Assembly: GCA_949358305.1 (NCBI GenBank)
Contig: OX442314.1
Coordinates: 29,373,118-29,437,117 of the forward strand
Length of the DNA: 64,000 nucleotides
Source: Strigamia acuminata
Taxonomy: Eukaryota; Arthropoda; Chilopoda; Geophilomorpha; Linotaeniidae
Direction of reading: 5' to 3'
The notes under the pieces are model-generated. The model was not told where the DNA came from. It made no database searches and saw only the letters and a list, made by a program, of their open reading frames with translations. Below are positions 9,927 through 21,791 of the stretch, piece by piece. The position numbers and the translations under genes are program-made. Positions within the stretch are counted from its first letter, which is position 1. Every line of letters begins with the position of its first letter.

Positions 9927-11883
9927 ATTTTAAAACAATTGTTGCCCCCCTTTATGAGAAAACCATGCACAATGCAATTTCAAAAACGTCAAATTATTGT
10001 GGATGGAGCCAAAAGGCATTACATCAAGATTTTCCAAAGGTCTATTGTGCAGCCCAAATTTGACTATTTTGGTGGGGCCGCATACCGCAAAAGGGCAAAC
10101 TAATGGGTCCTTATTACAGCATTCCCGTAAACGCAATCAGTTCAATTGGTCAAAGTTTAAATGCAGTGTAATGTCTTAAGGACCCAATTTGCAGGCAGAA
10201 GTTTCCCAGGTGGAATATTATAATTTTTATTTGTACGAATTTCTGTCTTTCATAGTAACAATTCAAAAAAAAAGAGTAAAATAAGTTGTGACAACATAAT
10301 AAAGTGTTCAAATGTGACAGAAAGAGATAAGGAGAATTCCACATACGAAATTGGTAATTGGATTTTCTTGTATTCATTGACCCAAGAAATGATTTAGTGG
10401 ACCCTGTTACGCTTCACTCAGTAATCGGTAAGTTTCAAGTGTATTTCGGCTCAATTCTACCTCTTGTCACACATAAAAAGCTTCTGTTCATGGCAAAAAA
10501 AAATGATGGATCGCAGGCTTTTATTGAAAAGAGGGAAGGATGAGAAGGAAAAAAAGTTCCGACTTGAAGAGGAATTTTTTGTTGTTGTTGAATTTGGTAT
10601 TGAAATTTGGACAAAGTTAGTTTTGCAGAATATTATTGGGAATTTAAAATAATAAAATGTAAGTCAAGATTTTGACAATTTAATATTTTTTTTTGTTCCC
10701 ACAAGAATGCTAACGTCATTTTGATGGAAAAATCTCAATATTTTGAAAAAGATTGATTTTTTTTAGGGTTCATATTTCCATATTGTATAAAAAAGGTAAA
10801 AAAAAATAATAATAAAATATAAAACAAAATCAAGCAATTTCAGAATCAAATTGAAATTCACAATGGCAATCACATATTTCCCGTGGGGTTTTACCGCGCA
10901 GTCTCCGATTTGAAATATTAACCTTCAAAAATGTATAAAGCAAAAGTTTCTATTCTTTGAGCATTTCATTTTGATGTTTGAAATGTAACCAATTTGTTAT
11001 TTGTCAAGAAAGTTCTAACAAAGATGAAAATAATTGAAATTGAGTTCCATTGCAATGGGTAAACAAGGGAATTTGATCAAAAAACAGAAAAGCCGTAGAG
11101 AAATAATCTATGGAAGCGAGCCGTCGAAAGCAGTCAGATCAACCGAGCCAAGCAAGAACAGAAGAAACATCAACTGGACAAAAATTCCACAACAGCGACA
11201 GGCAATGCAGGGAAACAAACCCAAATGCATTTCTGGGCTTCACATAAAATTTTTATGCACTGAAAAAAAATTTAATTTCCATTGATTTTTAAGTAAATTG
11301 TGAAATTATTAATTTTCAACTTTTGCAAAAAGTAGTTAGAAAGACGTTGGATATTTTCAATCTTTGTAAATGTGTTGTAACAATCTTGAAGTTAAAGTTG
11401 AGTCATTGGAGGCTACTTTGTCAACGAGAATATCTCACCTAGCTGAGAATCCACTGTAAAAATGATAAAGGATTGTGAGAGGTGCAACAAGGGGATGTCT
11501 TATTTACTTTCCCATAGCCATGGTGGGGCAAAAAAAATTACAGAAGTGGAAAAATCACCGTAATTCTTTTTTCCTGAAAATTAATTAATGAGGTTAACTT
11601 TTATTCCTCAAAAACTTTTTATTTTTATTTTTTAATGTCTAAATACGAATAGTTTTTCAATTATTATTAAGATAATTTAATATTTATAACATAAAACACC
11701 CTTAATGGGAGCGCCGTACACCACTTTGGCATATGTTTGCACTAGGTGGCGTATTAAAATTAGTCCTAAAACAAAGGAAAAATGTGATTGTGCACATGTG
11801 CAGAAGGTAGAAGGTAGAAATGACCGACCATGGCTGCACATGTGTAGTATTAGCCATGGCTATGGAAAGGTTAATAGAAGATT
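9927..11883. other. intron DNA, nothing recognised
   Basis: No coding region or terminal repeat was identified. The open frames are short and lack family motifs. Confidence 0.45.
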
Positions 11884-12078
11884 TGAATCAGCTTAGAATG
11901 ACATGGAAGATAGGAAGAATGGTAGAAATTTTCCGAGGATGTGACGGTTGTGTGCGCGCATGTGAGATGAAATTGGCTGTCGGGAAGAATTAGCGTCGAC
12001 CCGTACAAAGATTGTGTGTCTTGGAAGCCCACGACGAAGAAGTAGCGAGTGGAGTCACCACTCCGGCCCCAGTGTGAA
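11884..12078 (+). pseudogene. BEL/Pao Pol C-terminal relic
   Basis: The frame reads LNQLRMTWKIGRMVEIFRG, then one in-frame TAG, then RRPVQRLCVLEAHDEE and ends TTPAPV with a stop. This matches, nearly residue for residue, the last 65 residues of the intact BEL Pol at 16165-21363, in the opposite orientation. It is the truncated 3' end of a related copy. Confidence 0.8.
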
Positions 12079-12240
12079 AACTGGCTTTTGTGTAAGGGCG
12101 AGACTGTGCGAAATTAGAGGAAGCGGTGTAACGACGAGCAGCATTCCGGAGATGTGTTGGGTTGAGATTCGATGATGTGCAACAGGAAGCGTATGCAAAG
12201 TGTCATAAATTATCATAAAATATATTTTTAAACTATATAC
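12073..12240 (+). repeat. diverged BEL LTR remnant
   Basis: It begins TGTGAAAACTGGC, as the young BEL LTR does on the minus strand, and shares AGTGTCATAAATTATC near 12199. The middle is diverged. It directly follows the relic Pol stop, as expected of a 3' LTR. Confidence 0.6.
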
Positions 12241-12299
12241 CGGAAAATCAGGATTTAATTTCAAAAGTTTCGGAAACTGCTTTTCTACTTTGGAGTTAA

Positions 12300-13289
12300 T
12301 AGATTCCGCTCTAATTCTACTTTAAAAGCGAAACCGCCAGTTTATATAAAAATTAATTTCCCGCTAAACGTGGATTAAGTTTGAAAGATGCACTCATCTT
12401 CATTAAGCATTGATGAAAGGAGCAAATTCAGCAGTCAGCATTCTTTTAATGGCAAAAACGCGCATAAAACTGCAGTAAATGTCACGTGTGATACTTATGT
12501 ATTGACTTTCTAATTTACAGAGGTTAGCAGCGAGAGGGCGTGCAACATAAAAGAGGTCGACATGATTAGTGCGCAATTCCTTTGAGACCACCTAACAAAT
12601 GTTGCTTGCAAAATTCACAATTCGTAAATCCCTTCCTTGATTAAACACAAGAATCTCAAAAAATAAAAATTCAATTGACTTCCGGCGGCAGAATAAATAA
12701 AAATAAAAGTTGAATTGATTGGTTCGGAGAAACGAACACAATACTGCATATTTGGGCAAAATGTAAACACGAGTGTGAGTGACATGACAAGTGGCATTCT
12801 TGTCAGAATGTGCTCCGAGTGTCAAAACGGTGAATAAAGGGAGAAAATTTATGATACTTGAGAAATTGGACAAATTTCATCAAGAACAAATAAAACTAAT
12901 GGTTTTCTGAGGCGCATGACATGAATTTTAATTAAGTTGTTTCATTTGGTCGGACGTTTTCCATGTGTAATTACAGATATTTGTAAAATAAATTGCATCA
13001 GCTCACCAGCCACAATTAATTGCAATTAATTATTTATTGTGGCGGGTTTTGACATTTGAAATTACGTCTTGGGATACCACCTGCAGATTGTTAAGTGTGA
13101 TCCTATATATAGTGTAAAATTACGATAATTTTTGTAGGAAAAAAATAGAAATAAAAGACGCAAGTTGCCGTTATCTGTCAAGCGTGTGCTGCCTTAAAGG
13201 TGCACAGTCAAACCGAACACAAGCCGAAGCCGAAAATAAAAAATATTGGGAGGATTGACGAAATGTTTTGTTTGGTAAATAAACGATTA
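12300..13289. other. intron DNA, nothing recognised
   Basis: No gene or repeat boundary recognised. Short ORFs here lack motifs. Confidence 0.45.
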
Positions 13290-13294
13290 CAAAG

Positions 13295-14112
13295 TGTGGT
13301 GACCCTGCGGGTGGTCGTCCCTCCAGTGGACGCCATCCGCATGAGTCACTAGGAAAGGTCAGTTCCCTCGCGTTGGCTCCGCCTTCCCCCCCTGGGAAGC
13401 GCGTGCCCCGAGGGGGTGAGGTGACGCGTGGCCGGCCCCCATTGGCCGAGCCAGGCCCCTCACCCTGGCCTATATCAGGTAGAGTTTCGCGCCCTACAAG
13501 CAGAACTTACACAAACGACACCAAGAACACAGCAACTACCTCACCGTCAGGCCAACTCCACCAAAAGTTAGGATTGATAGAGGACCCCTGATTCCAGTGC
13601 AACTGTAACTCTCACGAATTTACACTGTGTGTTATTTCCCCGCGAAAGCAGGAAAATAACCCTTGTGGATTCACACTAAATAATCGACCCACGATTATTT
13701 CCATTGCGAAGTGTCCGAGTGCCCTGTAAGAAACTCTACGTTTCTGGACGGAGCCTTGCGACGCTAAAACCAACCCCTAGACAACAGGCACGGATAGAAG
13801 ACTCGAAAGAGCATTCCACCGCGTCCGTGAACGACGAATCCGTGACGAATTTACGACAACTCGAGACGCCGCCTTTGTTCCGCCGACCACGCGGAACCGA
13901 CGACGCCATCTTGAGAAATCCTTTGTTCGACTCTGACCAAGTCGACTCTAGTTTTATACTGAGTGTATTTTAAGGCTTACGCCTATTGAATAAACCTATT
14001 TGTTCATTTACATATACTTAGTATTCATTTGGGTAATTTACATATTTAGTAAGATCACAGGTAAAGTAATACACGTTAGCTCATTAAACCTATCACCAGG
14101 TAGGACGCGACA
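13295..14112 (+). repeat. probable solo LTR, 818 bp
   Basis: The block starts TGTGGTGACCCTGCGG and ends GGACGCGACA (TG...CA). AAAG flanks both sides (13291-13294 and 14113-14116), fitting a 4-bp target duplication. It is much more GC-rich than its surroundings, has a TATA-like CTATATCAGG near 13470 and a plus-strand AATAAA near 13989. No internal retroelement sequence or second copy is in the window, so solo LTR is an inference. Short ORFs inside it are not genes. Confidence 0.6.
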
Positions 14113-14116
14113 AAAG

Positions 14117-15149
14117 GCATGTTACGTGATGTTAATTTTATCCATTTTTTTGCATCAAACCTAAAATATTCTATACTTATGTCACCCCCATTTTTATGTA
14201 AACTCACTGCCAAATTTATTTTTCTAAAAAACTTATAAATCTGTTAATTTTAAACGAATTCTAATAACAAAATACATTTATTAAAAATTAGGTTTGATTC
14301 CAGATGAAGCGCAAAAAGGGTATCCCGACTTTTCATACCGCGATTCAAGATGGCGGCCACAATGTGCGATTTGAACGAGATAAATGAATTTTTTAAGTTC
14401 TAAAAAAGTTGTGATTATGTCTGTCTGGACCCCCAACTTTAAACTGCCATTCCACAAGATCTAAGCAGTAACTTTCCTCCAACTTTTCTTCAATTTCAGT
14501 TCATTTTGTGAGTGTGCCCACATTTGTCTATTTCGTATCGCTTTAATGGAATTTCACCCACAAAATGAATTGGTTTTTTCTTATTTTAAAATAAAAAGAA
14601 ATAAGGAATTGCTTTCCATGGCTCCACGCCTGGTTTAACCTTCGATTGATGCCCTTTTTTCCTTTCTTTTTTGGTTCCACCTAAAGTTTTATTCGGGGAG
14701 AGAGCAATAAATGTCCAGGGATGTTCTCAAACGGCTCGGTGACAGCAACGTAAAGTGGTTCGATGAAAAGTGTCACATAGCAAAAAAGCCTTCAAGATAA
14801 AATAAAGTAATCAGTTTCTACTTCTCTTCAATTGCTTCACATCTTTTGAAAGGAGTAAAGTAAACACTATCATTTGCAACAAGGTCTTTTTTCCCCATTC
14901 ATCCAATTCATTTCGGCTTTAAATCCCTGCAATGGTTTTTCTACTTCTTTCATTCACACCTATAAGAAGCTTATCAACATAAAAATACACGTTCCACTGG
15001 GAGAAAAAAATGTGTTTAAGGTTGTTGCACTTAAACAACTCGAAATTGTATTTAGAATTATTAAAAGCCACCTTAGAATTCGGATGTCGCAGGATTGAAA
15101 CTGATTTAGATCGACTGCAAATGAAAGCACACGTTGGAACAGTGATTAA
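14117..15149. other. intron DNA, probably the 3' side of the old BEL relic
   Basis: No motif was recognised. Its position suggests that part of it may be the decayed 3' end and LTR of the old BEL element next to it. Confidence 0.4.
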
Positions 15150-15840
15150 TTTTATTCAAACAGGGCATATATGCAAATATATTCTTCCCCCCCCCCTTAC
15201 GGAACTGACATCTGCCGGCAAACAAATTAAGCGTTTACCCGCGCCGGTGTTAAAGGAGTCTTTTTTGTTGGTGTGTTGTAGACATGTGAGCGGTCTTGAG
15301 TTTATTACGGCTTCCACCTCGATCAACACTGTCAAAAGTCCCTCAAAATTCAATGACGTTTGTCTTATCGTCTTCTTCAGTGCAATCTTTACTGAACGGA
15401 TCATGCGTTCCCAAAATCTACCCCATTATGGCGCAATTTCAACAATAAATTTCCAAACTATTTTTTCTGAAGTCAAAAAACGTTGGAACTTTCCCTGCAA
15501 TACTTCATCCAAAAACACTTGGAATTCTTTATCGGCTCTCTTAAAAGTTTTCGCATTGTCTGAATATGTCGTCGTCGGAACTCCTCGTCTCCCAATAAAT
15601 CTCTTGAGTGTATCTACCAAATGATCGGCAGATACATTTGACAACAGTTCTAGATGTACAGCTCTAGTAACCGCACAGGTAAATAATGCAATATACAACT
15701 TCTAATGATTGGAGTACTGCAGTCTTGCGAAATCTACACCACATGTTTCGAATGGTTCGCTTGGAGTTACGCGGGCGAGTGGCAACAATCCCCATCGCTC
15801 CTTGGCCAAACGTCCTTGCACTCTTCGGCAACGCACACAT
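15150..15840 (-). pseudogene. old BEL/Pao element, integrase part
   Basis: Read on the minus strand, it carries an integrase core: FTCAVTRAVHLELLS, RRGVPTTTYSDNAKTFKRA, then FIVEIAP, a TAA where tryptophan is expected, and WGRFWERMIRSVK and VEAVINSRPLT. The first part is frameshifted. Sequence and frame breaks differ clearly from the young BEL, so this is an older, separate lineage. The young element is inserted at its right end. Confidence 0.85.
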
Positions 15841-16169
15841 TTTGAAGATTCGCAAAGTCGATTTGTAACTAATTTTGACTAAAACTGTGTAAATTTACTA
15901 CTTTTCTAACTTTTATGAATTCTCGAAATAAAGCATGTCTTTTTTGGGTTAAGAACAAGTTTATTGTAATTTCTGGGGGTCACAAGTACAAATTCAGGGG
16001 AACAAAGGGTGAAACAAGATAATTTATGACACTTTTACAGCACTTCCGGTCACGCGTCATCCAATATCACTCAAAAACACCTCCTGCAGGTTGGCTTCTC
16101 TGTGCTGCGCCGTGCTCTTTCCCTCGAACTCGTGCGACCTTGTTACTTCTAACAACGCCAGTTTTCACA
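15841..16169 (-). repeat. 3' LTR of young BEL
   Basis: 329 bp. On the minus strand it starts TGTGAAAACTGGCGTTG. The Pol stop codon overlaps its first bases. Confidence 0.92.
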
Positions 16170-19100
16170 CTGGGGCCGGAGTGGTATCACCACTCAACTC
16201 TTCCATGTCGTGAGTTTCCAGAACGCACAATCGCTGTACTGGTCGACGCAAGTTCTTTCCGACTGGTAACTTTATCTCACATGCGCGAACACGACCGTCT
16301 CGTCCACGGAATATCTCAACGACTCTTCCTATTTTCCAGGTCATCCTGGGCTGGTTTAACTCTTCTACGAGAACTACATCTCCTTGTTTAACTTCTCGTG
16401 AATTCTTATCATTTTTACGGTGAACTCTCAGCTCGGTGAGATATTCCTTTTGCCATCGCGTCCACCAATGTCCTAACTTCAGTTGACGGAGTTTCCAACG
16501 CTTCAAAATCGTGACTGATGTCGATGGCAACTGTTGAATCGTTTTTTGGCTGGGGTCTGGCAAAGTACAGCTTCGTTTTCCGACCAGAAAATGAGCTGGA
16601 GTGAGTGGGTGACTGTCTTCGTCTTCAGTGTATACGTAGGAGAGTGGTCGCGAATTTATGCACGACTCGACTTCCGAGAGAATGGTTGTCAATTCTTCAA
16701 AATCTAGGGATGACTTTCCCAAGACTTTTTTCAAGCTGGACTTAGTTGACTTCACCATTCGCTCCCAAAAGCCACCCCACCACGGTGCACGTTCGACTAT
16801 ATACTGCCATTTCACGCCTCGTTCGGTCAGAAATCCTTGTATCTGTTCACCTCTCACTGCATTCAACAAAACACAAAGTTCTTTCTCTGTTCGCTTGAAC
16901 GTCAGCGCATTGTCGGAGTAGATCGTGCTTGGGACTCCTCTGCGCGCAAAAAATCGTTTCAATGCCTGAATGAATCGCTCCGTATTCATGCTTGAAACTA
17001 ATTCCAAGTGCACGGCTCGAACAACCGCACACGTGAACACGACGATGTAGCATTTTTCTCCACTACGTTGGTACAATGGGCCCGCGAAGTCGACTCCAAC
17101 GACTTGAAATGGCTCAGCTTGAGTGACACGATCTGGTGGCAACGATGATTCTGTCTGGCGCACGAAACGTCCTTGCACTCGCTTGCACACGAAACATTTG
17201 TGTAACACGCTTTTTACTGTCCTTCTCAGCTTTGGCATCCAAAACTTTTGACGAATTTCTGCCAAAGTCTCTCCAAGTCCACCGTGGAAAATTCTTTGAT
17301 GTGCTTCTGAAACGATAAGAGTGGTTAAAATGTGATTTGAGGGCAAAACATAAGGATTTTTCATGTTGCTGTCGATTTTTGCCCATCGCAATCTGGTATT
17401 CAATCGCATTAAACCATTTTCGTCTATATAACACGAGACTTTGTTCAAAAAAGAGTTATGAGCGAACTCCTGACGATGGCTGAGTGCTGCGAGTTCTGTT
17501 GCAAAGTTCGATTGTTGCATTACACGAAGCCAATAAAGCTCTGCTGCCGATAATTCATCCACCGTCAACGGTGCGCCATTTCTAACTTTGTCTCTGGTGT
17601 TTTTGACGAATCTTTGCACCCATCCGGTCACTCGTACTAATCGTCTCCAGCTGCCGTATTTTGATGGCTCGTCCATCAATGGTGGCTCTGGAATCACGGC
17701 TGCTGCTGCCAAATAGTCCTCTGAATCGATCTCGTCGCTATTCTCGTCTATTTTAATGTCTGGCCATTCGTTCTCGTCCTTCACAAGCCACTCGGGGCCA
17801 TTCCACCACGTATTCGCTTGAATCAACGCCTCTGCATCTATCCCTCGTGTTAGAAGGTCTGCTGGATTCTGGACTCCTGGACAGTGTCGCCAACTCGAAA
17901 AAGGTACGTGTATCTGGATTTCCTCCACTCTCCTGGCTACGAATGGAATGGCTTTCCTTTTCTCGTTCAACCAACACAAAACGATTGTCGAATCTGTCCA
18001 AGCTGTAACTTTTGCAGTGGTGAATTGTTTCAGTCTGTGCGCAATTCTGGCCAGCAGCAAAGCTCCCATCAACTCGAGTCTGGGCAACGTAATCGTCTTA
18101 ATTGGCGCGATCCTGCATTTGGAAAGAATAAAAAATACATTACAACTTCCATTTGGGTGACGCACACGATTGTACGCCACCACCCCGTACGCTAAGGGGC
18201 TCGCATCACAAAACAGATGGATTTCGTGATTATTCAATTCTGCATCCAATCCAAAATGTCGTGGCACGCAAATATTTTCCAACAATGGCAACTGCTTTTT
18301 CCATTTCTCCCACTGTTCGAGAAGTTCGAGGGAGAGACGACTGTCCCATCCAATCTGCAATTTCCACAACTGCTGGAAAAACAGCTTTCCTGAAACTGTA
18401 AACGGCGACGCAAATCCTAACGGATCGAAGATCTGTGCAACCAATTGAATAACCTGCCGTTTAGTGTTCGATTCACGTTCCAAAGTTGCTTTCACATCCT
18501 CGAGTTCTAGTGACAAGTCGTCTCTCTCACCATTCCACTTCAGGCCCAACACTTTTTGCTCACTTTCGAACGTTGCAGTTGGATGGTCAACAGCAAATTG
18601 CTCTCGTAGCACTGGGGAATTGCTGTACCACTTCACTAGTTCCATATTGGCTTCGAGCATGATTGTTGACGTCTTCTTGTAGACATCAATGGCTTCTGTT
18701 GTTGTCTTTTCACTGTTCAAAAAGTCATCAACATAAAATCTCTTTAACAATTTCATAATTAATTCGGGAAAACGATCTGCATATTGTTCGAGATGGTGTT
18801 GTATCGTTCCGTTCAAGAGATAGGGACTTGGAGATGCTCCAAATAGGACTCTGGTTTGTCGGAGAATCTCCAACACGATTGGTCCTTCAACGTCCCATCC
18901 ATCCGCGATCCACAGAAACCTCACCGCATCTCGGTCAGCTAACGCCAGCAAAATTTGATGAAACGCTTGTTTAATGTCTCCAATCAATGCCACAATGAAT
19001 TGTCTGAAAAATAAAAGGGCATTGATTAATTCTGGAAGGAGATTTGGCCCTGTAAACAGGCAGTCGTTGAGAGAGCGACTCTTCTGCGCGTGCGACGAGG

Positions 19101-21363
19101 CGTCGTAGACTATGCGCAATTTTGTGGTGCTTCTCCGCTCTCGAATTACTGGTCGATGTGGGAGGTAGTAACACCCAGTCTGGTTGGCTACTTCTGGGGC
19201 CGTTTCGATTATTCCAGCGATTTTCTGGTCGTCCAGAACCTTCTTATAGCGGTGGTACAAGTCCGGATTTTGTTTAAACTTGCGAACAAGATTCCACAGT
19301 CTCTTAAGTGCAATTTGATAGTTGCTGTCCAACTCTGATTTGTCCAGCAACCAAGGCAGTCGCACCTCGTACCGCTCACCCGTCCAGTTGATGGACTCTT
19401 TAAATTTTGCTACTGCTTGATCATCTTCGTCCTGGGCGCTGGTGAGAGTTTCGTGGGGAATGCCTACTGCTTCCAACTCCCAAAAACGTTGAAGAAGGTG
19501 GTCGAGTCGGTCTTCATACTGCACAAGATTCACGTGGGTTGCTGACTGTCTAACCGTTTCATCTTGGCTTCTGATCGCGCCGTGGATTGTCCAACCGAGA
19601 GACGTGTGAAGACACATCAATCCCTCATCTAAACGTTTCGATTCGCCTGTTACGATACGCCAAAAGTGGTCCGCTCCAATTAGAATTGCCACCTCGTCTT
19701 GTTGGGTCGACATCTGGTCGATATTTAAGGTGATCTTGTGTTTGCGCAACATCTCGCGCACGTTTGGACCCGACTGCCTCGCGACTGAGTGAGTTATTCG
19801 TGGCACCTCGATCAATTCTAAATCAACAAACTTATTAGTATCGGTAATATTTCTTAAAGTCACTTTCACGCGACGACGACAAACGCTCTCTGTTTTAGAG
19901 TCGCCAAAACTGGAAATCTGCATATTTTGCTTTCCCACTACTTGGGCATCGAGTTCATTCACTAGTTTCTGGCTAATAAACGATCTGTGGCTTCCGCCAT
20001 CAAACATGCACTGCACAGCCTTGGTTTTACAATTCGATTCCACATTTGTCATTAATACTTGCAAAAATAAGTCAGTGTTCTCTGCTGTAATTGCTGCTGC
20101 TGTCAACGTTGACACAAGCACGGTCTCTGGCTTGGTATTCGACGCTTCGCACAACAGGATATGGTGAAACCGCTCACAGTTCACACACTTCTCTTTCTGG
20201 GGACAGCTGCGCGCCATATGTTTGCTGCCCAAACATCTAAAACACGTTCGTTTTGACATGCACCGCTTCAATCGATCTGGAATGTTGAGCGGACAATCTT
20301 CCTTCTTGTGCGACGCATCGTCGCAGAATACGCAACTGGATGATGAAACGTTGGTAGTCAATGCATTGGCTGAGGCTATTTTGTCGTTACGCGTCGGCTT
20401 CTTGTAGTCGACGAACGTCTTGGCGGCTGGTTTCTCTGTCTGGTCGCTCACGGCTACGTGTTCTTCTCGTAACTCCAGTTCGGCTCTGAAAAACTCCAAA
20501 AACAGTTTCATATCGTGAGTGTTTTCTTTATTTTTGCGTGCAAAATCAAGTGCAATAACGTCAGGCACCGCATTTCGTATCAATGGACACAATACAATTC
20601 CAAACGTGGCTGTATCGATTTCTTCAGTCTCGAGACTTCGAATATGCAATTCGCACGTGTCGTAGAGTCTACGCAACTCAACGAGGTCGCTAACTCGTTT
20701 TACTGGTTTAAGTTTCATCAAAGTCTGAATGTGAGCGTTCACGATGACTTCTTTTCGCCCAAATCGATTTTGAAGTAAAGTTACTGCAGTTTCATAGTTC
20801 TCATCGCTGATTTTGAGACCATGAACAACTGTTGCTGCAGTACCTTCGAGAACTGAGTTCAAATATACGAATTTGGCTTTTGCTGTAAGTGAACCGTTGC
20901 CGTGGACACTCAACTCGAAATTGGACCAAAACTTTGACCACTCAACAGGATTCCCGCTGAAATTCCGCATTACTAACTTTGGCAGCTTTATTGTCCCTTC
21001 GCCTGAGTTGCTCGTGGCGCTGCCGCCGATTGGAATCGCTGGGGGTATAACTGGTGCTGGTGGCCGTAAAAGTTCTTCCAATTTGACTTCAATATCGGTA
21101 AGAGAGTCGATTATCAACTCACGGAAATCTTCGTTGTCGCTTTCTTCTTTCTCCAAATCCGCACGCGTAACAATCATCGGCGATATCTTATCGTCGAGCG
21201 CTGTCAATTGTTCACTCTTTGCTAACAACTGGTTTTTTAATCGTTTCAACGCGAGGATTTCTGGAGCAACGTTGGCTAATTCGACGAGTACCGCATTACA
21301 TAACCGCTTGGCTCCTTCTCTGGACGTGGCTTGTTGAGCGCGCAAACGATCAAGGGCGTCCAT
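16165..21363 (-). CDS. BEL/Pao Gag-Pol polyprotein, 1732 aa
   Basis: One frame encodes, in order: a BEL Gag region with LPKLVMRNFSGNPVEW, three cysteine/histidine knuckles (CVFCDDASHKKEDC, CFRCLGSKHMARSC, CVNCERFHHILLC), a protease with MFDGGSHRSFI and ILIGADHFW, reverse transcriptase with RIVYDAS, GDIKQAFHQ and catalytic YVDD, RNase H with FCDASPLAYG and TDSTIVLCW, and integrase with an N-terminal H-C zinc part (HGGL...CFVCKRVQG), catalytic D in VGVDFAGP, D in SDNALTF and E in WWGGFWERM. The start chosen is the first ATG (21363); the open frame begins six codons earlier at a TTG. No stop or frameshift was seen, so the protein may be functional. Confidence 0.95.
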   Translation of the reverse strand: MDALDRLRAQQATSREGAKRLCNAVLVELANVAPEILALKRLKNQLLAKSEQLTALDDKISPMIVTRADLEKEESDNEDFRELIIDSLTDIEVKLEELLRPPAPVIPPAIPIGGSATSNSGEGTIKLPKLVMRNFSGNPVEWSKFWSNFELSVHGNGSLTAKAKFVYLNSVLEGTAATVVHGLKISDENYETAVTLLQNRFGRKEVIVNAHIQTLMKLKPVKRVSDLVELRRLYDTCELHIRSLETEEIDTATFGIVLCPLIRNAVPDVIALDFARKNKENTHDMKLFLEFFRAELELREEHVAVSDQTEKPAAKTFVDYKKPTRNDKIASANALTTNVSSSSCVFCDDASHKKEDCPLNIPDRLKRCMSKRTCFRCLGSKHMARSCPQKEKCVNCERFHHILLCEASNTKPETVLVSTLTAAAITAENTDLFLQVLMTNVESNCKTKAVQCMFDGGSHRSFISQKLVNELDAQVVGKQNMQISSFGDSKTESVCRRRVKVTLRNITDTNKFVDLELIEVPRITHSVARQSGPNVREMLRKHKITLNIDQMSTQQDEVAILIGADHFWRIVTGESKRLDEGLMCLHTSLGWTIHGAIRSQDETVRQSATHVNLVQYEDRLDHLLQRFWELEAVGIPHETLTSAQDEDDQAVAKFKESINWTGERYEVRLPWLLDKSELDSNYQIALKRLWNLVRKFKQNPDLYHRYKKVLDDQKIAGIIETAPEVANQTGCYYLPHRPVIRERRSTTKLRIVYDASSHAQKSRSLNDCLFTGPNLLPELINALLFFRQFIVALIGDIKQAFHQILLALADRDAVRFLWIADGWDVEGPIVLEILRQTRVLFGASPSPYLLNGTIQHHLEQYADRFPELIMKLLKRFYVDDFLNSEKTTTEAIDVYKKTSTIMLEANMELVKWYSNSPVLREQFAVDHPTATFESEQKVLGLKWNGERDDLSLELEDVKATLERESNTKRQVIQLVAQIFDPLGFASPFTVSGKLFFQQLWKLQIGWDSRLSLELLEQWEKWKKQLPLLENICVPRHFGLDAELNNHEIHLFCDASPLAYGVVAYNRVRHPNGSCNVFFILSKCRIAPIKTITLPRLELMGALLLARIAHRLKQFTTAKVTAWTDSTIVLCWLNEKRKAIPFVARRVEEIQIHVPFSSWRHCPGVQNPADLLTRGIDAEALIQANTWWNGPEWLVKDENEWPDIKIDENSDEIDSEDYLAAAAVIPEPPLMDEPSKYGSWRRLVRVTGWVQRFVKNTRDKVRNGAPLTVDELSAAELYWLRVMQQSNFATELAALSHRQEFAHNSFLNKVSCYIDENGLMRLNTRLRWAKIDSNMKNPYVLPSNHILTTLIVSEAHQRIFHGGLGETLAEIRQKFWMPKLRRTVKSVLHKCFVCKRVQGRFVRQTESSLPPDRVTQAEPFQVVGVDFAGPLYQRSGEKCYIVVFTCAVVRAVHLELVSSMNTERFIQALKRFFARRGVPSTIYSDNALTFKRTEKELCVLLNAVRGEQIQGFLTERGVKWQYIVERAPWWGGFWERMVKSTKSSLKKVLGKSSLDFEELTTILSEVESCINSRPLSYVYTEDEDSHPLTPAHFLVGKRSCTLPDPSQKTIQQLPSTSVTILKRWKLRQLKLGHWWTRWQKEYLTELRVHRKNDKNSREVKQGDVVLVEELNQPRMTWKIGRVVEIFRGRDGRVRACEIKLPVGKNLRRPVQRLCVLETHDMEELSGDTTPAPV

Positions 21364-21444
21364 TTTGAAATTTTCGGTCAAAATTCGGCGTGGTCGGCTT
21401 TACGATGCTGTTTTCTACTTATTTCTGTCCGGATTCACTGATTT

Positions 21445-21462
21445 TCCCGGGTTTCGGCACCA
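21445..21462 (-). other. primer-binding site of young BEL
   Basis: TGGTGCCGAAACCCGGGA on the minus strand lies immediately after the 5' LTR. It begins with TGG, as expected for pairing with a tRNA 3' CCA. The primer tRNA was not identified. Confidence 0.8.
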
Positions 21463-21791
21463 TTTGAAGATTCGCAAAGTCAATTTGTAACTAATTTTGA
21501 CTAAAACTGTGTAAATTTACTACTTTTCTAACTTTTATGAATTCTCGAAATAAAGCATGTCTTTTTTGGGTTAAGAACAAGTTTATTGTAATTTCTGGGG
21601 GTCACAAGTACAAATTCAGGGGAACAAAGGGTGAAACAAGATAATTTATGACACTTTTACAGCACTTCCGGTCACGCGTCATCCAATATCACTCAAAAAC
21701 ACCTCCTGCAGGTTGGCTTCTCTGTGCTGCGCCGTGCTCTTTCCCTCGAACTCGTGCGACCTTGTTACTTCTAACAACGCCAGTTTTCACA
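21463..21791 (-). repeat. 5' LTR of young BEL
   Basis: 329 bp, one base different from 15841-16169. Confidence 0.92.

Larger units (their letters stand above)
15841..21791 (-). mobile_element. young, apparently complete BEL/Pao retrotransposon, 5951 bp
   Basis: The 329-bp LTRs (15841-16169 and 21463-21791) show a single difference (15860 G against 21482 A). CACAT flanks the element (15836-15840 and 21792-21796), a 5-bp duplication usual for BEL. The internal part is one uninterrupted Gag-Pol frame of 1732 codons. A primer-binding site adjoins the 5' LTR. The element lies within the integrase region of an older BEL relic, which resumes at 21792 with residues expected just upstream of those at 15840. 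Confidence 0.95.

Noticed and set aside
13373-13973. Two ORFs of 72 and 89 codons
   Set aside because: They lie inside the probable solo LTR, and their composition reflects its high GC content.
14874-15624. Plus-strand ORFs of 74 and 204 codons
   Set aside because: They are antisense shadows of the BEL integrase relic.
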